64,000 nt of DNA from Chloroflexota bacterium (lineage in GTDB: Bacteria > Chloroflexota > Anaerolineae > UBA4142): assembly GCA_016215025.1 (NCBI GenBank), contig JACRMI010000166.1:1-64000 (forward strand), in the 5' to 3' direction. Positions 17,757 to 26,209 of the stretch are shown here, one piece after another. The position numbers and the translations under genes are program-made. Position 1 is the stretch's first letter. Each line of letters starts with the position of its first letter. The notes below the pieces were generated by a model. That model saw nothing but the letters and a program-made list of their open reading frames with translations, had not been told where the DNA came from and made no database searches.

Positions 17757-18182
17757 ATGAATATCGCGGGTTATGAATTTCCTGATGATCTCTACTATGA
17801 CAAAAATCACGCGTGGGCGCGCCTGGAAGGAAATGTTGTCACGCAGGGCTTTACCCAATTCGCACAAAAACTCGCGAAAGAAATCCAATACGTCGAGATT
17901 GCCAAGACAGGCCGCGCGGTGACGCAGGGTCAAGCGGTGATGAGCATCGAGTCGGGCAAATGGGTGGGACGTGTGCTGGCGATGGTTGGTGGCAAGGTAA
18001 TAGCGGTGAACGAAGAATTGGAATTTTCGCCGACGCTTATCAACGAATCACCATACGAGCAGGGCTGGCTCATCAGAATCGAAGCGAGCAATCTCGACGA
18101 ACTCAAGACTCTGTGGCGCGCGAACGACCCTGCGCTGGCAGAACTGATCAACGGCGACGTTGCCAAATACAAGTTAGCATAA
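17757..18182 (+). CDS. GcvH-like lipoyl carrier protein (LbpA-type)
   Basis: A 141-residue single-domain lipoyl protein. The attachment lysine is Lys68 in SIESGKWVGRV, matching the ESVKA of glycine cleavage H protein, and the flanking fold elements (HAWARLEGNVVTQGFT, VGGKVIAVNEELEFSP, PYEQGWLIRIE) align along the full length. No gcvT, gcvP or 2-oxoacid dehydrogenase genes are near. It stands between the hydrogenase and an HdrBC fusion with a lipoate ligase two genes on. In sulfur-oxidising bacteria an LbpA lipoyl protein works with an sHdr complex; this is a parallel arrangement. I infer that it carries a dihydrolipoyl/lipoyl disulfide couple for the Hdr proteins. Confidence 0.85.
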   Translation: MNIAGYEFPDDLYYDKNHAWARLEGNVVTQGFTQFAQKLAKEIQYVEIAKTGRAVTQGQAVMSIESGKWVGRVLAMVGGKVIAVNEELEFSPTLINESPYEQGWLIRIEASNLDELKTLWRANDPALAELINGDVAKYKLA

Positions 18183-18183
18183 G

Positions 18184-18265
18184 GAATCTGAACCGCGAAG
18201 ACGCCAAGAACGCAAAGGTTTTGTTTTCTGCTTTTTCTTTGCGACCTTTGCGTCTTTGCGGTGAA
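18184..18265. repeat. Inverted repeat with GCGAAGAC / CTTTGCG motifs
   Basis: ACCGCGAAGACGCCAAG...GCAAAGG at 18191-18218 is mirrored by CCTTTGCGTCTTTGCGGT at about 18245-18262, a repeat element able to fold into a long hairpin in the gap. Confidence 0.65.
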
Positions 18266-18279
18266 TTATGGAGCGACAA

Positions 18280-19500
18280 ATGACCACAGTCGCCATGCTC
18301 GACACAACACTGCGCGATTTCGTGAACACCAAATCGCAACAGAAAATTGATTTGTGCTTTGCGTGCTCGAAATGCACGGCGGGTTGTCCCATCGCGCACA
18401 TCGCCGATTTGCGCCCCGCAAATTTTCTGCGCCTCGTGCAATTCGGAATGACCGACGCATTGCTCAACAGTCCCGCGCTGTGGCGTTGCCTGGGTTGCGA
18501 TTTGTGCGGCGCGCGCTGTCCGAACGATGTTCACATCGGCGCGATGTTGGCGAGCGTGCGCGAACTATGCTGGGAAGAATCGCGGCGCGCATCGTTCACC
18601 GACCCAGCCATCGTGGATGGAATGGGACGTCTCAGTCGATTGCGCGACAACATCGGCGCAGCGCGCAACGTGACGGGTGACGCGGCGGACAATCGCGTGT
18701 TGTGGACGCAGAATCTCGAACGCGCGCCTGAAGGATTGTTAAATCGCAAAGGCACGGAGATTGTTTACTTTACGGGTTGCGTAAGCGCGCTCTTTCCGCA
18801 AAGCTATCGCATCCCGCAATCGTTCACTGCGATTCTCGCTTTCGCACACGCCGATTTCACAATCCTGGGAAGCGAGGAATGGTGTTGCGGTTATCCATTG
18901 CTCGCGGCAGGACAACGCGAACGCGCGCTCGATTTAATGCGGCACAACGTCGAGCAGATTCAAACGATGGGCGCACACACGCTCGTCGCGACGTGTCCAT
19001 CGTGTTATCACATGTGGCATCACGAATATCCTGCGCTGCTCGGCGCGCTGCTGCCATTCGAGGTGAAACACTCGACGCAACTGCTCGCGCGAATGATTGG
19101 CGATGGCGTGCTCAAGCTCAATGCGTTTGAGGGAACGATTACGTACCACGACCCGTGCGATCTGGGTCGGAAATCGCACGTGTTTGACGCACCGCGCGCG
19201 GTGTTCGACGCGATTCCGTCCGCGCGTTTCATCGAGATGACAAATTATGGCGCGAACGCAATGTGTTGTGGCGGCGGCGGCAATCTCGAAACATTCGATC
19301 CAACTCTGCCGCCCAAGATTGCATCGGAACGATTGGACGACGCAGTGAGCACGGGCGCGAACGTACTTGTGTCGGCGTGCCAGCAATGCGAGCGTACGTT
19401 GATGGGCGCAGCCCGCAAGCACGATGCCGCACGCAAGGCACGAATGAAAGTGATGGACGTAGTAGAACTCGTGGCACAACAAATTTCCTCGCCCTCGTAG
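18280..19500 (+). CDS. hdrBC: HdrC-HdrB fusion protein, copy 2
   Basis: ATG 18280 has GGAG 7 bases upstream. The 406-residue product repeats the copy 1 layout: CFACSKCTAGCP and CLGCDLCGARCP ferredoxin clusters, then CCG1 (GCVSALFP, EWCCGYP, CPSC) and CCG2 (DPCDLG, AMCCGGGG, CQQC), all ligands present. Being placed between the lipoyl carrier and the lipoate ligase, it is the best candidate for the subunit that contacts the lipoyl disulfide. Confidence 0.88.
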   Translation: MTTVAMLDTTLRDFVNTKSQQKIDLCFACSKCTAGCPIAHIADLRPANFLRLVQFGMTDALLNSPALWRCLGCDLCGARCPNDVHIGAMLASVRELCWEESRRASFTDPAIVDGMGRLSRLRDNIGAARNVTGDAADNRVLWTQNLERAPEGLLNRKGTEIVYFTGCVSALFPQSYRIPQSFTAILAFAHADFTILGSEEWCCGYPLLAAGQRERALDLMRHNVEQIQTMGAHTLVATCPSCYHMWHHEYPALLGALLPFEVKHSTQLLARMIGDGVLKLNAFEGTITYHDPCDLGRKSHVFDAPRAVFDAIPSARFIEMTNYGANAMCCGGGGNLETFDPTLPPKIASERLDDAVSTGANVLVSACQQCERTLMGAARKHDAARKARMKVMDVVELVAQQISSPS

Positions 19501-19526
19501 GGAGAGGGTTAGGGTGAGGGTCAGAT

Positions 19527-20606
19527 ATGACAGATTCGATTCGCCTGCTTGATTTGCATCTCGTTCCGCCCGTTCGTTCGCAAACAGTCTATCACGCCGT
19601 CGCGTATGCGATGGATGCGGATTCGCCCGACACGATCATCTTTGTCAATCCATCCGATCCGTATGTTTGCATCGGCTTTCATCAGGAACTCGAAAAAGAA
19701 GTGGATGTCGAGTACTGCCGCGCGCACGGTTTGCCGATTTATCGCCGCGAGGTGGGTGGCGGTGCGGTGTATCTCGACCGCGATCAAGTTTTCGTGCAAT
19801 GGATTTTCCATCGCGACAAATTGCCCACCGATTTAGGCGAACGATTTGCACTGTACGTGAAACCGATTGTCGAAACCTATCAGGCGCTCGGCATTCCCGC
19901 GAATTATCGTCCGATCAACGATATTCACGTGCAAGGCAAAAAAATTGGCGGGACTGGCGCGGCGCAAATCGGCATTGCCGAAGTCGTCGTCGGATCGTTT
20001 ATGTTCGATTTCAATTTCGAGTTGATGTCGAAAGTGCTCAAGGTCTCGTCGGAAAAAATGCGCGACAAGATTTTTCAATCGCTCAACGAATATATGACGA
20101 CGATGACGCGACAGTTGGGACATACGCCCGAGCGCGAAGCGGTGATGACAACTTATCGCGAAAAAGTCGAGACGATCCTGGGACACAAACTGATTCGCGG
20201 CGAATTATCGACAAAGGAATTGCAAATCGGGGAACAACTCGACGCACAATTTGCGAGCGATGAATGGTTGCATCAAAAGGGCGGCTTGCGCCAACAAGGC
20301 GTCAAGATTCACGCCGATGTGCGCGTGGTCGAGACGGCGAACAAAGCGCCAGGTGGTCTTATTCGCGTGACCGCGCGCTTGCACGATCATCACATTGACG
20401 ATGTGTTGTTGTCGGGCGACTTTACTCTCTTGCCGCGGTTCGCGACAGGCGCGTTGGAGCTCGCGTTGCGCGGCGTGTCGTTGGAAAACGATGCCGTGCT
20501 TGCGCGCATCGCCGAAGTGTATCGCAGCGTTGGAATCGAATCGCCAGGTGTGACGCCACAAGACCTGACCAAATCGGTGATGCTATTGGAACAATCGCAA
20601 AACTGA
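19527..20606 (+). CDS. lplA: Lipoate-protein ligase A
   Basis: The 359-residue product has the lipoate-adenylate binding motif RREVGGGAVYLD (73-84) and the catalytic-lysine motif NDIHVQGKKIGGTGAAQIG (131-149; Lys138/139). The C-terminal third is the accessory domain found in bipartite ligases, so it can probably activate and transfer free lipoate (or octanoate) without a second protein. Its place 1.3 kb after the lipoyl carrier implies it modifies that carrier. No lipoyl synthase gene is in the window. Confidence 0.88.
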   Translation: MTDSIRLLDLHLVPPVRSQTVYHAVAYAMDADSPDTIIFVNPSDPYVCIGFHQELEKEVDVEYCRAHGLPIYRREVGGGAVYLDRDQVFVQWIFHRDKLPTDLGERFALYVKPIVETYQALGIPANYRPINDIHVQGKKIGGTGAAQIGIAEVVVGSFMFDFNFELMSKVLKVSSEKMRDKIFQSLNEYMTTMTRQLGHTPEREAVMTTYREKVETILGHKLIRGELSTKELQIGEQLDAQFASDEWLHQKGGLRQQGVKIHADVRVVETANKAPGGLIRVTARLHDHHIDDVLLSGDFTLLPRFATGALELALRGVSLENDAVLARIAEVYRSVGIESPGVTPQDLTKSVMLLEQSQN

Positions 20607-20616
20607 GTAAAAGACT

Positions 20617-22038
20617 ATGGCTGATCCAATCACGCAATCAGAAAATCAAAAAGTGGGCGCGGTGCTCGTCGTCGGCGCAGGCATTGGCGGAATGCAAGCG
20701 TCGCTCGACCTTGCCGAAGCTGGGTTCAAAGTGTATTTGCTCGACCGCGCGCCAGCCATCGGCGGACGAATGGCGCAACTCGACAAGACGTTTCCGACGA
20801 ACGATTGCGCAATGTGCATAATGTCGCCGAAACTCGTCGAGACAGGACGCCATCTCAACATCGAAATCATTACGACCGCCGATTTGGAAAAGGTCGAGGG
20901 CGAACCTGGGAATTTTACGGCGACGATTCGCCAGCATCCGCGCTACGTCGATACAAAAAAATGCACGGGCTGCGGCGATTGCGCGGCGAAATGTCCGATT
21001 CCGTTGCTCGACGAATTTAACGCAGGAATGATGAGTCGCAAAGCGATTTATAAATTGTACCCGCAAGCGATTCCGAATGCGTTCGCGATTGAAAAGCGCG
21101 GCGTCGCACCGTGCAAGGATGCATGCCCCGCGCATCAACGCGCGCAAGGATACGTCGCGCTCATCCGCGAAAAAAGATTTGCCGATGCGTATCGCGTCAT
21201 CAAAGAGGACAATCCGTTTCCGTCCATTTGCGGGCGCGTGTGCATTGCGAAATGCGAGACACAATGCAATCGCGGCACGCACGATGCGCCCGTGGCGATT
21301 CGAGATTTGAAACGATTTGTGGCGGACTGGCATTGGAATCAGTCAACAGTCGACAGTCAACAGGCGACAGTGAACTCAGTTCCAATTTCCAACTTCCAAT
21401 CCCTACGGGACGCTTCGCAGTCTCCAACTTCCAGAATTGCAATTGTCGGCTCTGGTCCCGCGGGGATGACGTGCGCCGCGGATTTGGCGCGACAAGGTTA
21501 TCACGTCACTGTGTTGGAAGCGAATTCTGTGGCGGGCGGAATGATGCGTGTTGGCGTGCCGAATTTTCGCTTGCCGCATGACCGCGTGCAAAAAGAGATC
21601 GATGACATTCTCGCGCTGGGTGTCGATTTGAAATTGAACACGCGTGTTGAGGATGTCGAAAAACTTTTTGCCGATGGATATAACGCGGTATTCTTCGCGG
21701 CTGGCTCTCACAAAGGACGCAAGTTGCCGATTCCAAACGCGGATCATCCCGATGTGATTGTGTCACTCGATTTTCTGCGCGATGTGAGTCTGGTGATTGA
21801 GCCAAATCAACTCGCAATCGAAAATCCAAAATCCAAAATCAGCGTGTTCTCGTTCTCGGCGGCGGCGCGGTTGCGGTGGATGCGGCGACAACCGCGCGGC
21901 GACTCGGTGCGGCAAGCGTTGCGATGGCGTGTCTCGAATCGCGCGACACGATGCCCGCGACGAAAGAAGACCTGGAACAAGTCGAGCAAGAAGGCATTGG
22001 CATTTATCCGTCGCGTTCGTTCAAGCAAGTTGTTGTGA
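20617..22038 (+). CDS. hdrA: HdrA / GltD-like fusion, 5' part (frameshifted near 21840)
   Basis: This frame encodes the N-terminal part of a giant fusion. Residues 1-110 are the HdrA FAD-binding fold and Cys loop (VVGAGIGGMQAS, FPTNDCAMCIMSP); about 113-125 is a ferredoxin motif (CTGCGDCAAKCP); about 165-235 a GltD/NfnB-type N-terminal cluster domain (CKDACPAHQ, CGRVCIAKCETQC); and from about 270 an NAD(P)-dependent disulfide-reductase fold (IAIVGSGPAGMTCA, VLEANSVAGGMMRVG). True homology stops at KISV near 21845; the remaining residues are the wrong frame. The continuation is the frame from 21801 that includes VLVLGGGAVAVDAATTARRL. The break sits on a heptamer repeat. Confidence 0.8.
   Translation: MADPITQSENQKVGAVLVVGAGIGGMQASLDLAEAGFKVYLLDRAPAIGGRMAQLDKTFPTNDCAMCIMSPKLVETGRHLNIEIITTADLEKVEGEPGNFTATIRQHPRYVDTKKCTGCGDCAAKCPIPLLDEFNAGMMSRKAIYKLYPQAIPNAFAIEKRGVAPCKDACPAHQRAQGYVALIREKRFADAYRVIKEDNPFPSICGRVCIAKCETQCNRGTHDAPVAIRDLKRFVADWHWNQSTVDSQQATVNSVPISNFQSLRDASQSPTSRIAIVGSGPAGMTCAADLARQGYHVTVLEANSVAGGMMRVGVPNFRLPHDRVQKEIDDILALGVDLKLNTRVEDVEKLFADGYNAVFFAAGSHKGRKLPIPNADHPDVIVSLDFLRDVSLVIEPNQLAIENPKSKISVFSFSAAARLRWMRRQPRGDSVRQALRWRVSNRATRCPRRKKTWNKSSKKALAFIRRVRSSKLL
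21341..21436. repeat. In-gene heptamers (AGTCAAC, then TTCCAAC)
   Basis: Five heptamers of the AGTCRAC type (21341-21375) are followed by TTCCAAT/TTCCAAC units to about 21436. They encode a Gln/Ser/Thr-rich spacer between the GltD-type cluster domain and the NAD(P)-binding fold, so the reading frame is kept. Confidence 0.8.
21821..21841. repeat. In-gene AAAATCC heptamers at the frameshift
   Basis: Two exact AAAATCC units and one AAAATCA lie at 21821-21841, exactly where the reading frame of the fusion protein changes. One more unit, or two fewer, would restore one continuous frame. Confidence 0.85.
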
Positions 22039-25000
22039 CCGATGGCAAGATCACGGGCGTCGAATGTATCAACGTCAAGTTTATGCAGTTTGAAAAAGAT
22101 GGACGGCTGACGCTCGAAACGTACCCGAACACCGAGCACATTATCGAATGCGACACGGTGATTTTTGCAATCGGTCAAGCTCCCGACCTAACGCCGATTC
22201 AAAATGTGCAAGGAGTTGAACAGAGCAAGCGACGTACGGTTGCGGTCGATCCTGAAACGCTGGCGACGGGGCGTCCTGGGTTGTTTGCGGGCGGCGATGT
22301 CGTCACGGGCGTTGGCTTTATCATCGATGCGATTGCGGCGGGGCACAAGGCGGCAAAGTCAATTCAACAATACCTGGGTCAACAGTCGACAGTCGACAGT
22401 CAACAGTCAACAGTCGTCAAACTCTCGCGTGAGGAAATTGTCACCAAAATCCAAAGTGGCAAAGCATCCGCGCGTGGACGTACGCATGCGGAATGGATTG
22501 CCGTTGAAGAGCGCGTCAAAAATTTCGACGAGTTTATGCGCGCGATGACCGAGGGTGAAGCAGTTGCCGAAGCGGAACGCTGTCTCGCGTGCGGCGTCTG
22601 CTCGGAATGTTTGGAGTGTGTTTATGCGTGTCGCGCGGGCGCGGTGAATCACGCGATGATCGAAGAGACGCGCGAGTTGAATGTCGGCGCGGTGATTCTC
22701 ACGCCAGGTGTTGACCCGATTGATTTGAAAGCACTCGATTATCGTCCCGAACTGGGTTACGGTCGTTACCCGAATGTTGTCACGTCGCTGGAGTTTGAGC
22801 GATTCCTCTCTGCGACAGGACCGACGACGGGTGTTGTCGCACGACCGAGCGATGGCAAACATCCGAAAAAAGTGGCGTGGATTCAGTGCGTCGGCTCGCG
22901 CGATTGCGCGCGCGACCAAGGTTACTGTTCATCCATCTGTTGTATGTACGCGACGAAGGAAGCGGTCATCGCGCGCGAGCACGACGCGAATATCGAGCCG
23001 ACGATTTTCTATCTCGATATTCGCTCGTACGGCAAGGATTTTGATCGCTATATCGAGCGCGCGAAAACGCAGGGTGTGCGCTATGTTCGCTCAATGGTCA
23101 GCGCGGTTGAGCCAGCCGCAAACGGAAACTTGCGCGTCAAGTTTGCAACCGACGATGGACCGCAGATCGAAGAATTCGAAATGGTCGTGTTGTCGGTGGG
23201 CGTCAAGCCGAATGCTCAAACACAAGCGATGGCACAACGACTCAACTTGTCGCTGAACGAGTACGGCTTTTCGAATACACTGGCGTTCAATCCGACGGCG
23301 ACGACTCAACCTGGGATTTTTGTCGCGGGCACGTTCGGTGAACCGAAAGACATTCCCGAAACGGTGATCGAAGCATCGGCGGCGGCGGCGTGCGCATCGA
23401 GTTTGCTAGCAGAGGCGCGTGGCACGCTCGCGCGCAAAAAGACCTATCCGCCCGAACGCGATGTGTCGGATGAAGAGCCGCGCGTCGGCGTGTTCGTGTG
23501 CCATTGCGGCATCAACATCGGCGGCATCGTGCGCGTGCCTGAGGTGGTCGAGTACGCCAAGACGTTGCCAGGCGTCGTTTACGCCGAGCACAATCTCTAC
23601 ACGTGTTCCCAGGACACGCAGGCGCGCATCAAAGCGCGCATTGAGGAGAATCGCTTGAATCGTGTGGTCGTCGCGAGTTGCACGCCGCGCACGCACGAGC
23701 CATTGTTCCAAGACACGCTGCGCGAAACGGGACTCAACCCGCATCTGTTTGAGTTGGCGAACATTCGCGAGCAAGATTCCTGGGTGCATCGTAGCGACCG
23801 CGATGCGGCAACGAACAAGGCAAAAGATTTGGTCGCGATGATGGTCGCGCGCGTTCAGCATAACACACCGCTGCATCGACTTGTCTTCGACATTAATCCG
23901 CGCGCACTCGTGATCGGCGGTGGACTGGCAGGAATAACGGCAGCATTGACGATTGCCAACCAGGGGCACGAGGTTTATCTCATCGAGCGTGAAGCAGAAC
24001 TCGGCGGTCATGCAAAGCACATTCATTACACGGTGGACAGTGGACAGTGGACGGTGGATAGAATGTTGGCGGAGACGATTGAGCGCGTGCGACAACATCC
24101 GCGAATTCATCTTCACACTCACGCCGAAGTGTCTGAGGTTTCGGGTTACGTTGGACGATTCAAGTCACGAATTCACGTCGAGGGTCAGCCAACCGATGTT
24201 GAAATCGAACACGGCGCAATCGTCGTCGCAACTGGCGCAAAAGCGATGACGCCAACCGAGTATTTGTACGGTCAAGACTCGCATGTGATTACGCAACAGG
24301 AATTGGAAGAGCGAATTGTAAATCGAAAATCAGAAATCGAAAATCGAAAATCCATTGTGATGATTCAATGCGTTGGTTCACGCGATGAAACGCATCCGTA
24401 CTGCTCGCGCATCTGTTGTCAGCAGGCAATCAAGAATTCGCTCAAGTTGAAGGAGATCAATCCACAGGCGCAAGTCGTCGTGCTGTGTCGTGACATTCGC
24501 GCGTACGGATTTAAGGAAGATGCATATCGCAAAGCGCGCGAGCAAGGTGTGGTGTTCCTGCACTATGAATCGAACGACAAACCGAACGTGGCGCTAGTCG
24601 ATGGCAAGTTGCGTGTAACCGCGCGCGCTATATTCGCGCCCGATGGCAAGATCGAACTCGAACCCGATCTTGTCGTGCTGAGCGCAGGCATCGAACCAGA
24701 AAATAATCTCCCGCTCGCGCAACTGTTGAAGGTGCCGCTGACCCAGGATGGATTCTTCCTCGAAGCGCATGCGAAACTGCGCCCGCTCGATTTTGCCGCC
24801 GACGGAATTTTCTTGGCGGGACTCGCGCACTCGCCGCGCACACTCGAAGAATCGATTGCGCAAGCGCAAGGCGCGGCGATTCGCGCGGTGGCGCTCTTGT
24901 CGCAAGGACAGCGCGAAGCAGTACCGATTGTCGCGACGGTGAATGAACGATTGTGCGCGGGCTGTGGGCTGTGCGTCGAGGTGTGCCCGTACGGCGCGCG

Positions 25001-25154
25001 GTCAATCGAAGAAGACACACATATCGCACAGGTGAACGCGGCACTGTGCCAGGGTTGTGGCGCGTGCGTGACCGCGTGCCCGAACGGTGCATCGCAACAA
25101 AAAGCGTTTGAGACGGAGCAGGTGTTTTCGATGATTGAGTATGCGCTCGCATAA
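21876..25154 (+). CDS. hdrA: GltD-like / HdrA / HdrA fusion, 3' part
   Basis: Continuation of the gene starting at 20617; coding similarity begins a little upstream of this GTG (frame open from 21801). Order of domains: the rest of the NAD(P)/FAD domain (residues 1-165, ending AGGDVVTGVGFIIDAIAAGH); an HdrA body with CLACGVCSECLECVYAC and QCVGSRD...YCSSICC; then a second, nearly complete HdrA (VFVCHCGINIGG near 530, VIGGGLAGITAAL near 675, CRDIRAYG, C-terminal ferredoxins CAGCGLCVEVCP and CQGCGACVTACP). The second HdrA lacks the Cys loop. The repaired protein would be about 1,510 residues. An NAD(P)H-linked module inside HdrA suggests pyridine-nucleotide coupling. Confidence 0.8.
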   Translation: MDAATTARRLGAASVAMACLESRDTMPATKEDLEQVEQEGIGIYPSRSFKQVVVTDGKITGVECINVKFMQFEKDGRLTLETYPNTEHIIECDTVIFAIGQAPDLTPIQNVQGVEQSKRRTVAVDPETLATGRPGLFAGGDVVTGVGFIIDAIAAGHKAAKSIQQYLGQQSTVDSQQSTVVKLSREEIVTKIQSGKASARGRTHAEWIAVEERVKNFDEFMRAMTEGEAVAEAERCLACGVCSECLECVYACRAGAVNHAMIEETRELNVGAVILTPGVDPIDLKALDYRPELGYGRYPNVVTSLEFERFLSATGPTTGVVARPSDGKHPKKVAWIQCVGSRDCARDQGYCSSICCMYATKEAVIAREHDANIEPTIFYLDIRSYGKDFDRYIERAKTQGVRYVRSMVSAVEPAANGNLRVKFATDDGPQIEEFEMVVLSVGVKPNAQTQAMAQRLNLSLNEYGFSNTLAFNPTATTQPGIFVAGTFGEPKDIPETVIEASAAAACASSLLAEARGTLARKKTYPPERDVSDEEPRVGVFVCHCGINIGGIVRVPEVVEYAKTLPGVVYAEHNLYTCSQDTQARIKARIEENRLNRVVVASCTPRTHEPLFQDTLRETGLNPHLFELANIREQDSWVHRSDRDAATNKAKDLVAMMVARVQHNTPLHRLVFDINPRALVIGGGLAGITAALTIANQGHEVYLIEREAELGGHAKHIHYTVDSGQWTVDRMLAETIERVRQHPRIHLHTHAEVSEVSGYVGRFKSRIHVEGQPTDVEIEHGAIVVATGAKAMTPTEYLYGQDSHVITQQELEERIVNRKSEIENRKSIVMIQCVGSRDETHPYCSRICCQQAIKNSLKLKEINPQAQVVVLCRDIRAYGFKEDAYRKAREQGVVFLHYESNDKPNVALVDGKLRVTARAIFAPDGKIELEPDLVVLSAGIEPENNLPLAQLLKVPLTQDGFFLEAHAKLRPLDFAADGIFLAGLAHSPRTLEESIAQAQGAAIRAVALLSQGQREAVPIVATVNERLCAGCGLCVEVCPYGARSIEEDTHIAQVNAALCQGCGACVTACPNGASQQKAFETEQVFSMIEYALA
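22380..22420. repeat. In-gene ACAGTCG/ACAGTCA heptamers
   Basis: Five to six tandem ACAGTCR heptamers encode a Gln/Ser/Thr/Val linker between the NAD(P) domain and the HdrA body of the fusion, without breaking the frame. Confidence 0.85.
24027..24063. repeat. In-gene ACAGTGG/ACGGTGG heptamers
   Basis: Four tandem seven-base units lie at 24030-24057 in the second HdrA part, where other HdrA proteins have the conserved Cys loop region. Confidence 0.8.
24306..24357. repeat. In-gene AAATCGA / AAATCAG heptamers
   Basis: AAATCRA-type units encode IVNRKSEIENRKS, an inserted stretch directly before the conserved MIQCVGSRD motif of HdrA. The frame is kept. Confidence 0.75.
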
Positions 25155-25215
25155 TATTCACGTATCACGAATCACGAATCACACGCCGTGAAACGTGATG
25201 CGTGAAAACCTGGAG
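25155..25215. repeat. ATCACGA / CACGCCGTGAAACGTG repeats
   Basis: The short gap before the second mvhD holds ATCACGA heptamers and a CACGCCGTGAAACGTG palindrome-like stretch, then the GGAGTTGGAACA ribosome region. Confidence 0.55.
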
Positions 25216-25223
25216 TTGGAACA

Positions 25224-25637
25224 ATGAGCGATAATGGTTACGAACCTCGTATCGTCGCGTTCCTTTGCAACTGGTGTACCTACACGGGGGCTGACCTCGC
25301 AGGCACGTCGCGTCTGCAATATCCGCCGAATGTGCGCATCATTCGATTGATGTGCAGCGGCGCAGCCGATCCCGTTTATGTTCTGAAAGCGATGCTCGAT
25401 GGCGCGGATGGCGTACTCATCGGTGGATGTCATCCCGGCGATTGTCATTACCAATCGGGCAATTACAAAGAACGGCGACGGTTTGCGGTGTTGCAAGAGA
25501 CGCTCGACGAACTGGGATTCGACAAAGAGCGCGTGTGGCTGCGTTGGATCAGCGCGAGCGAAGGCGCACAGTTCGCGGAAACGATTCGTGAGTTCACGGC
25601 AACACTAAAATCAAAAGTGCCAAACGTGCCAAATTAG
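25224..25637 (+). CDS. mvhD: F420-non-reducing hydrogenase delta subunit (MvhD), copy 2
   Basis: The 137-residue product carries AFLCNWCTYTGADLAG, RLMCSGAADPVYVLKAM and GCHPGDCHY, all [2Fe-2S] ligands intact. It is clearly a paralogue of the 14640 gene but not adjacent to hydrogenase subunits; it follows the giant HdrA fusion instead. MvhD proteins serve as adaptors between HdrA and an electron donor, so this copy probably connects the fusion to another donor, such as the FrhB/FdhB-like proteins encoded downstream. Its last codons read into a GCCAAA-type repeat. Confidence 0.9.
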   Translation: MSDNGYEPRIVAFLCNWCTYTGADLAGTSRLQYPPNVRIIRLMCSGAADPVYVLKAMLDGADGVLIGGCHPGDCHYQSGNYKERRRFAVLQETLDELGFDKERVWLRWISASEGAQFAETIREFTATLKSKVPNVPN

Positions 25638-25692
25638 CCAAATCGCCAAAAAAGATTTGGCAGGTTTGGCAACTTTGGCTTCTTTGGCAAGT
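25612..25692. repeat. GCCAAA / TTTGGC heptamer array
   Basis: Units of the GTGCCAA / TTGGCAA type occur in opposite orientations around 25612-25690 and could form a hairpin. They overlap the end of mvhD copy 2 and precede the next start codon. Confidence 0.75.
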
Positions 25693-25701
25693 TTGAGGTC
25701 T

Positions 25702-26136
25702 ATGATGCCTGGATTAAATCAAGTCGATGTGAAACGCATTGAACGCATTTTGAATATTGTACTCGACGAGGCACGACCGCCTGTGGGACGCTGTCGCTTG
25801 CTATCAAGCGGATTCGCGCCGTATCACACCTTCCAACTCACGGAAAATATTGCGGGGTTTAAGGGCTGCATCGGCTGCGGCAATTGCATCGATGCGTGTC
25901 CGCTGCTCGCACGCGAACCACGTCGCCGCGAACGCACGCCGCAGCGCACGTCGTTTGCGCTCGAAGCGTTGGTCGCTGAAGACTGCGACCGCTGCGACAA
26001 TTGTGTGCTCGTCTGTCCTCAGGTTGATACGACGATCAAGCATTACATCGTCAATACACGAATGGTCGAAGGAATGGCGCGGCTGTTGAAAAAAGTGGAC
26101 AGTGACGAAGAAACGCTCATGGCATTAATGATTTAA
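25702..26136 (+). CDS. Two-cluster ferredoxin-like protein (HdrC-like)
   Basis: I chose ATG 25702 (a second ATG at 25705 is better spaced from GAGG at 25695); an upstream TTG lies within the repeat array and would add a nonsense repeat-coded tail. The 144-residue product has CIGCGNCIDACP and CDRCDNCVLVCP, a dicluster arrangement separated by about 50 residues, typical of HdrC or of small electron-transfer subunits. The N-terminal 60 residues have no motif I recognise. It likely transfers electrons between MvhD copy 2/HdrA and the following 2Fe-2S protein. Confidence 0.75.
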   Translation: MMPGLNQVDVKRIERILNIVLDEARPPVGRCRLLSSGFAPYHTFQLTENIAGFKGCIGCGNCIDACPLLAREPRRRERTPQRTSFALEALVAEDCDRCDNCVLVCPQVDTTIKHYIVNTRMVEGMARLLKKVDSDEETLMALMI

Positions 26137-26205
26137 GATTTCTGATTTCTGATTTGACCCAGAGGAAAGTTTTCAATTCTAAATCAGAAACCAGAAATTC
26201 GGAGA
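26137..26205. repeat. TTTCTGA / AATCAGAAA heptamer array
   Basis: TTTCTGATTTCTGATTT near 26142 is mirrored by AAATCAGAAACCAGAAA near 26182; GGAGAC follows for the next gene. Confidence 0.7.
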
Positions 26206-26209
26206 CACG

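Noticed and set aside
17757-20606. Glycine cleavage system (GcvH plus ligase)
   Set aside because: No gcvT or gcvP gene is near and the neighbours are Hdr and hydrogenase genes.
25657-25701. Upstream TTG start for the HdrC-like protein at 25702
   Set aside because: The added residues (AGLATLASLASL) are translated GCCAAA-type repeat sequence, and the ribosome site lies just before 25702.
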